Source of the DNA: an uncultured Nitrosomonadales bacterium
GTDB lineage: Bacteria; Pseudomonadota; Gammaproteobacteria; Burkholderiales; Gallionellaceae
Assembly (NCBI GenBank): GCA_903858965.1
Contig: CAIOKY010000092.1
Span: 1-32,495 of the forward strand
Reading direction: 5' to 3'
DNA: 32,495 nucleotides
The notes under the pieces were generated by a model. That model worked only from the letters and a program-made list of their open reading frames with translations, did not search any database and had not been told where the DNA came from. Shown here piece after piece: positions 28,789 through 32,495 of the stretch (position 1 is its first letter; the number at the start of each line of letters is the position of its first letter). A program made the translations under genes and the position numbers.

Positions 28789-28865
28789 GTAGGGTGCAAT
28801 AAGCGTAGCACATTGCACCGGATGAAATACATGCGGCGCAATGCCCGTTGGTTATTGCGCCCTAC
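28789..28865. repeat. 77-bp palindromic repeat after the addA-like gene
   Basis: Imperfect 32-bp inverted arms (28789-28820 and 28834-28865) that begin GTAGGGTGCAATAA and GTAGGGCGCAATAA when read inwards, around a 13-bp centre. It starts 5 bp after the stop codon and may act as a transcription end or RNA stabiliser. Confidence 0.75.
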
Positions 28866-28883
28866 GCGGGCTGGTGAGCACGA

Positions 28884-29093
28884 TTAAGTGTTTGCTCGAT
28901 CTTGCGGAGCCTGCGTGACAATAAGAAATACAGCAAGCCCAAGCCAGGAGAAGCACAGCGCCACTATGAACCAACCAACTTTGGCGCCGCCACGCGACCG
29001 ACGCGACGAAAGCACCCAAATGATGGGAGCGAGGTAGAGCACGAAAAAGATGACGAATGGTATGGCTTCTTGCCACCAGCTTAGAGAGTTCAT
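28884..29093 (-). CDS. Small two-helix inner-membrane protein
   Basis: A 69-residue protein made of two membrane helices, about residues 10-28 (AIPFVIFFVLYLAPIIWVL) and 39-60 (VGWFIVALCFSWLGLAVFLIV), joined by a basic loop SSRRSRGGAK, which predicts the loop in the cytoplasm. The pattern YLAPIIW ... GGAKVGWFIV ... SWLGLAVFL resembles short proteins annotated as superinfection-immunity-like (Imm_superinfect) or PLDc_N-like; I cannot decide between them and claim no function. It is transcribed against the flanking genes. The ribosome site is weak (GGCGG about 10 nt upstream). It stands alone between the repeat after addA and the radical SAM promoter. Confidence 0.6.
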   Translation of the reverse strand: MNSLSWWQEAIPFVIFFVLYLAPIIWVLSSRRSRGGAKVGWFIVALCFSWLGLAVFLIVTQAPQDRANT

Positions 29094-29319
29094 ATTCTAT
29101 GCCGCCTAACGTAAAATAGAAAACAAGTTCATAGTGCAGTCATGCTGCCTATTCGGGATGGCAGTGTCAAGCAGAAACCCAACCTGACTTGTGTTTCTTG
29201 ATGTTGTCTCATTCTTTCACTACACCTTCATTTTAGGGCAAACTAAAATTCCACAGATGGATGTCAGAATAGTTTTCACTGCATTAAAAATTCTTTGAAT
29301 AAGACACAACATTTTCAGT
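29094..29319. other. AT-rich intergenic region
   Basis: About 226 bp between the small membrane protein gene and the radical SAM promoter. It is more AT-rich than its surroundings. I see no gene, RNA or repeat in it; the promoter of the minus-strand gene must lie here but no good hexamer pair was found. Confidence 0.4.
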
Positions 29320-29348
29320 TTGACATCGTTTCCACCGCATCATATAGT
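29320..29348 (+). promoter_or_regulatory. Strong sigma-70 promoter of the radical SAM gene
   Basis: Perfect TTGACA (29320-29325), exactly 17 bp, then TATAGT (29343-29348). It is the best consensus promoter in the window. Transcription should begin near 29355, giving a leader of about 28 nt. Confidence 0.85.
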
Positions 29349-29351
29349 GCG

Positions 29352-29367
29352 CAGAACGAACGTTCTG
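29352..29367. promoter_or_regulatory. Operator-like palindrome over the transcription start
   Basis: CAGAAC-GAAC-GTTCTG: 6-bp perfect arms around 4 bp, lying across the predicted +1. The core fits GAAC-N4-GTTC, the form of Gram-positive LexA boxes, not the CTGT-N8-ACAG form usual in betaproteobacteria. Binding by a repressor is inferred from position and symmetry. Confidence 0.55.
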
Positions 29368-29382
29368 TACAAGCAAAATCAA

Positions 29383-30444
29383 ATGAAGCATGAAGTAACA
29401 AAAGGTCGCGGCGCGACATTGCAAATCGAAGGGCGCTTCGAGAACATCGCGCGCGAGCATGTCGACGACGGCTGGGCTACGGCGGACGAAGAGTTGCCGC
29501 CATTCAAAACCACGGTGACGGTAGAGACGGCGAAGAGCGTGCTGCGGCGCCATGATTTGCCGGGTCTGCCCGATTATTCATTGAATGCGTATCGCGGCTG
29601 CGAGCACGGCTGCATCTATTGCTATGCGCGGCCTTCGTATGCCTACATGAACCTTTCGCCGGGGCTGGATTTCGAGAGCAAACTTTTTGCCAAGCCGGAT
29701 GCAGCGAAGCTGTTGCGCGCGGAGTTGGCCAAGCCTTCTTACCAATGTGCACCGATCTCGCTGGGTTCCAACACCGATCCCTATCAGCCGATCGAGCGCG
29801 AATGGAAGATCACGCGACAGATACTGGAGGTGTTGGCTGAGTTCAAGCATCCGGTTTACATCATCACCAAGTCCGCGCTGGTCGAGCGCGATCTCGATGT
29901 GCTCACACAACTTGCGCGCGATCATCTGGTGCGGGTGTTCTTCTCGATCACCACACTGGATGGCGAACTGGCGCGCAACATGGAACCGCGTGCTGCTACT
30001 CCGCGCCGTAGGCTGCAAGCCGTACGAGCGTTGAACGAAGCAGGTGTGCCGTGCGGTGTGATGGTCGCGCCGGTGATCCCGTTCCTCACCGACGCGGAAG
30101 TGGAGCATATATTGCAAGCTGCGTATGAGCACGGCGCGCGCAGCGCGCACTACACCTTGTTGCGCCTGCCTTACGAGCTGAAGGATCTGTTCAAGGATTG
30201 GCTGGCTGTCCACTATCCGCTGAAGGCGGAACATGTGATGAACCGGCTGCGCGAGATGCACGGCGTGAGTGAGAACGACTCAAATTTAGCTACGCGCTTT
30301 CGTGGTAAGGGAATGTTCGCCGAGCTGCTGAAACAGCGATTCAGCAAGGCTTGCGAGCGTATCGGTTTCAATCTTGAGGACAGTTCTCTCGATACCGGAC
30401 TCTTCAAACCGCCGTCACGGAACGGGCAGCTTGATTTGTTTTGA
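29383..30444 (+). CDS. Radical SAM protein, PA0069 / SplB-related family
   Basis: A 353-residue radical SAM protein. The cluster motif C-x3-C-x2-C is at Cys73, Cys77 and Cys80 (RGCEHGCIYCYARP). Other family features are SLNAYRGC before it, APISLGSNTDPYQPIE, VYIITKSALVERDLDVL, VFFSITTLD and GVPCGVMVAPVIPFLTD. This is the 'PA0069 family', related to spore photoproduct lyase, whose biological role is not settled; a DNA repair role has been suggested by that kinship only. The ATG at 29383 gives MKHEVTKGRGATLQIEGRFE, the usual start, and lies after the promoter; the frame upstream of it overlaps the promoter. The ribosome site is poor. It has its own promoter and operator-like palindrome. Confidence 0.9.
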   Translation: MKHEVTKGRGATLQIEGRFENIAREHVDDGWATADEELPPFKTTVTVETAKSVLRRHDLPGLPDYSLNAYRGCEHGCIYCYARPSYAYMNLSPGLDFESKLFAKPDAAKLLRAELAKPSYQCAPISLGSNTDPYQPIEREWKITRQILEVLAEFKHPVYIITKSALVERDLDVLTQLARDHLVRVFFSITTLDGELARNMEPRAATPRRRLQAVRALNEAGVPCGVMVAPVIPFLTDAEVEHILQAAYEHGARSAHYTLLRLPYELKDLFKDWLAVHYPLKAEHVMNRLREMHGVSENDSNLATRFRGKGMFAELLKQRFSKACERIGFNLEDSSLDTGLFKPPSRNGQLDLF

Positions 30445-30552
30445 TCCGGGTGGAATATCCAATCAGTGAATCGCGCTATTGATTTACCCGTTGACCTGTA
30501 GCGCAGGTTGGATAAACTGCACGCCTTATTCATCAGGAAATCTCGCCACGGC

Positions 30553-31677
30553 ATGTTCGAACATCAGGATGTCCTTTCCGCGTTGAACGGCAAATTGCCT
30601 TTGCCGGAAAAGATCGCGTATGTCCATGAGCTGTTGAAAAAACGCTTCGATTTTATCGACCGGATTTCGGTGGCGATCTATGAGCCGAAAACCGATCTGC
30701 TGAAGACTTATGTGCATAGCAGCGACGAGGCAAGTCCTCTGACGCTTTATTCTGCCAAGCTGGCCGATTCGGAATCGATGCAGGAGATCCTGAAGGTGGG
30801 CCGTCCGCGCGTGGTCAACGATCTCGATATATTCAGCAATGTCAGGAGAGAGCACACGCGCCGCATCGCGGCTGTGCAGTACCAGTCCAGCTACACGATG
30901 CCGATGTTCCAGAATGGCGAGTTTTTCGGCTTCCTGTTCTTCAATTCCCACCGGAAAAATGTGTTCGTCGAGTCGGTCCTGCATCATCTGGACATGGTCG
31001 GCCACTTGTTGTCTCTGCTGGTGATCCATGAATTGTCGACGACGCGCAGCCTGTATGCCATCGTCAAGACCGCCGCGAATATCACGCTGCACCGCGATTA
31101 TGAGACCGGCGCGCATCTCGACCGGATGTCCAACTATGCGCGTCTGATCGCCAAGGAGGTGGCAAAAAAATACCGGCTCAACGATGAACTCGTGGAGCAT
31201 ATTTTCCTGTTCTCGCCGCTGCATGACATCGGCAAGATCGGTATCTCCGACAGCATATTGCTCAAGCCGGGAAAACTGACGGAATCGGAATTCGACATCA
31301 TGAAGACCCATGCCTCCAAGGGCGGCGAGATCATCGACATGATGCTGAAAAATCTCGGCATGGATGAATTCCCCCATGCGGAAATTCTGCGCAATATCGC
31401 GCTCTATCATCACGAGGCGATCAACGGCAGCGGATATAACGGCCTGATGGACGAGGAGATTCCCATCGAGGCCAAGATCGTTGCGGTCTCCGATGTGTTC
31501 GATGCGCTGACCAGCGTGCGCCCCTACAAGGAAGCGTGGAGCAACGACAGGGCGTTCATGTTTTTGCAGTCGATGGCTGGAACCAAGTTTGACAAGGATT
31601 GCGTGGCGGCATTGGTCAATTGCCGCACCGAGGTGGAAGCCATACAACAAAGATTCCAGGAAAACCCTGTCGGCTAG
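30553..31677 (+). CDS. GAF-like plus HD-GYP protein, probable cyclic-di-GMP phosphodiesterase
   Basis: A 374-residue protein. Residues about 20-160 look like a GAF sensor domain (RISVAIYEPKTDLL, YTMPMFQNGEFFGFLFFNS). The HD-GYP domain (about 175-365) has HD at 224-225 (PLHDIGKIGI), a third His in KTHASKGGEI, HHE at 286-288 and SDVFDALTSVRPYK. The signature loop reads NGSGYN where most members have DGSGYP, so GYP has become GYN; metal ligands appear kept. It probably breaks down cyclic-di-GMP in the cytoplasm in answer to a small-molecule or redox signal. The ATG at 30553 is chosen over a TTG at 30508 because the latter has no spaced ribosome site; the ATG's own site is also weak, so the start is uncertain. 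Confidence 0.85.
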   Translation: MFEHQDVLSALNGKLPLPEKIAYVHELLKKRFDFIDRISVAIYEPKTDLLKTYVHSSDEASPLTLYSAKLADSESMQEILKVGRPRVVNDLDIFSNVRREHTRRIAAVQYQSSYTMPMFQNGEFFGFLFFNSHRKNVFVESVLHHLDMVGHLLSLLVIHELSTTRSLYAIVKTAANITLHRDYETGAHLDRMSNYARLIAKEVAKKYRLNDELVEHIFLFSPLHDIGKIGISDSILLKPGKLTESEFDIMKTHASKGGEIIDMMLKNLGMDEFPHAEILRNIALYHHEAINGSGYNGLMDEEIPIEAKIVAVSDVFDALTSVRPYKEAWSNDRAFMFLQSMAGTKFDKDCVAALVNCRTEVEAIQQRFQENPVG

Positions 31678-31778
31678 CCACCCGATCCGGGTTCTTCCAC
31701 CTCACTTCACAACCACCGCATTACCAGTCTGTTTGTGCAACAATTCGCCCTCATGAAAATAACCAGCCGATTTTTACG

Positions 31779-32495
31779 ATGAATCCCACTCTCGTCTTCG
31801 ACATTGAAACCATACCCGACATCGCCGGGCTGCGTGCCTTGCATGAGCTGGACGCGCGCGTCAGTGACGCGGAAGTGGCCGAGATGGCTTTCCAATTGCG
31901 CCGCCAGAAGACCGGCAGCGATTTTATGCCACACCATCTGCAGCGCGTCGTGGCGATCTCCTGCGCATTGCGCGAGGGTGATAACTTCAAGGTGTGGTCG
32001 CTGGGTGGATTGGAAGAGGACGAGGGCAGCATCATCCAGCGCTTCTTCGACGGTATCGACAAATATACGCCGCAGATCGTGTCGTGGAACGGCAGCGGCT
32101 TCGACTTGCCGGTGTTGCATTATCGCGGGCTGATCCATGGCGTGCAGTGCGCTCGTTACTGGGACCAGGGCGAGGACGACAAGGAATTCAAGTGGAACAA
32201 TTACATCAGCCGTTACCACTCGCGCCATCTCGACCTGATGGATTTATTGGCGATGTACACCGGGCGTGCCAATGCGCCGCTGGACGAACTGGCCAAGCTG
32301 ATCGGTTTTCCGGGCAAGCTGGGCATGGACGGCAGCAAGGTGTGGGAAGCGTATCAGCAGGGCAGGCTGGACGAGATACGCAACTCCTGCGAGACCGATG
32401 TCGCCAACACCTATCTGGTGTTCGCACGCTTCCAGCTGATGCGCGGCGTGCTGACGCGCGCGCGCTACCAGAAGGAATGCGAGCTGGTGCGCGGG
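31779..32495 (+). CDS. Putative 3'-5' exonuclease, PolB-exonuclease-like (3' end outside window)
   Basis: 239 codons are visible from ATG at 31779 with no stop before the window ends. It begins MNPTLVFDIETIPD, where Asp8 and Glu10 form the DxE of ExoI; ExoII is SWNGSGFDLPVLHYR, and ExoIII is represented by the later CETDVANTY with a conserved Asp. Between lie HHLQRVVAISCALREGD, HLDLMDLLAMY and LIGFPGKLGMDG. This matches the 'predicted 3'-5' exonuclease related to the PolB proofreading domain' family (DNA_pol_B_exo2), which stands alone without a polymerase. It likely trims 3' ends of DNA or RNA. It lies about 100 bp after the HD-GYP gene. Confidence 0.88.
   Translation, partial: MNPTLVFDIETIPDIAGLRALHELDARVSDAEVAEMAFQLRRQKTGSDFMPHHLQRVVAISCALREGDNFKVWSLGGLEEDEGSIIQRFFDGIDKYTPQIVSWNGSGFDLPVLHYRGLIHGVQCARYWDQGEDDKEFKWNNYISRYHSRHLDLMDLLAMYTGRANAPLDELAKLIGFPGKLGMDGSKVWEAYQQGRLDEIRNSCETDVANTYLVFARFQLMRGVLTRARYQKECELVRG

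Noticed and set aside
29352-29367. Firm call of a LexA (SOS) box
   Set aside because: The core fits the Gram-positive form, but betaproteobacterial LexA normally uses CTGT-N8-ACAG; kept only as an operator-like palindrome.

Overview
The window is ordinary, gene-dense chromosome from a Gram-negative bacterium, most likely a betaproteobacterium of the Nitrosomonadales/Gallionellaceae kind. This rests on the protein families, on the order FmdB-like / DUF502 / aspS / nudB / EEP nuclease / clsB, on c-type cytochromes with signal peptides, and on abundant short palindromic repeats of the 'ATTCCCGC...GCGGGAAT' (dRS3-like) class. It holds 31 protein genes; the last runs off the right edge. I saw no rRNA, tRNA, CRISPR array, IS transposase or prophage.

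Layout. 1-4.8 kb: a small secreted protein, the RNA helicase RhlE (TTG start), and a minus-strand pair of exported formylglycine-generating-enzyme (FGE/SUMF1)-fold proteins, the first fused to a two-haem c-type segment, divergent from a small monohaem cytochrome c. 4.9-9.2 kb: zinc-ribbon protein, DUF502 membrane protein, aspS, an exported barnase-type RNase with its barstar, and nudB. 9.3-17.1 kb: nadA, an EEP-family phosphohydrolase overlapping clsB, an Atm1-like ABC exporter, a PBP7-type peptidase, an unknown anchored protein and a response-regulator diguanylate cyclase. 17.1-22.0 kb, minus strand: rplU-rpmA, obgE-proB, trxA and rho. 22.2-28.8 kb: fdxA and a two-gene AddB/AddA-like helicase-nuclease. 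28.9-32.5 kb: a tiny membrane protein, a radical SAM protein with a very clear promoter and operator-like palindrome, a GAF/HD-GYP protein and a 3'-5' exonuclease.

Most genes are housekeeping. The parts that stand out are: (1) the dihaem-FGE fusion, its tandem FGE-fold partner and the divergent cytochrome c, which together look like a periplasmic redox module I cannot match to a characterised system; (2) the RNase/barstar pair placed 2 bp behind aspS; (3) repeat elements in the addB-addA locus, one hairpin-forming element immediately before the TTG start of addB, one between the genes, and one read in frame inside addA; (4) a 16-bp palindrome over the predicted transcription start of the radical SAM gene.

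Cyclic-di-GMP enters twice: synthesis by the GGDEF protein (intact GGEEF and I-site) and probable breakdown by the HD-GYP protein (GYN instead of GYP). The two are about 14 kb apart and nothing in the sequence links them directly. All functional assignments are from motif reading alone; no database search was possible.
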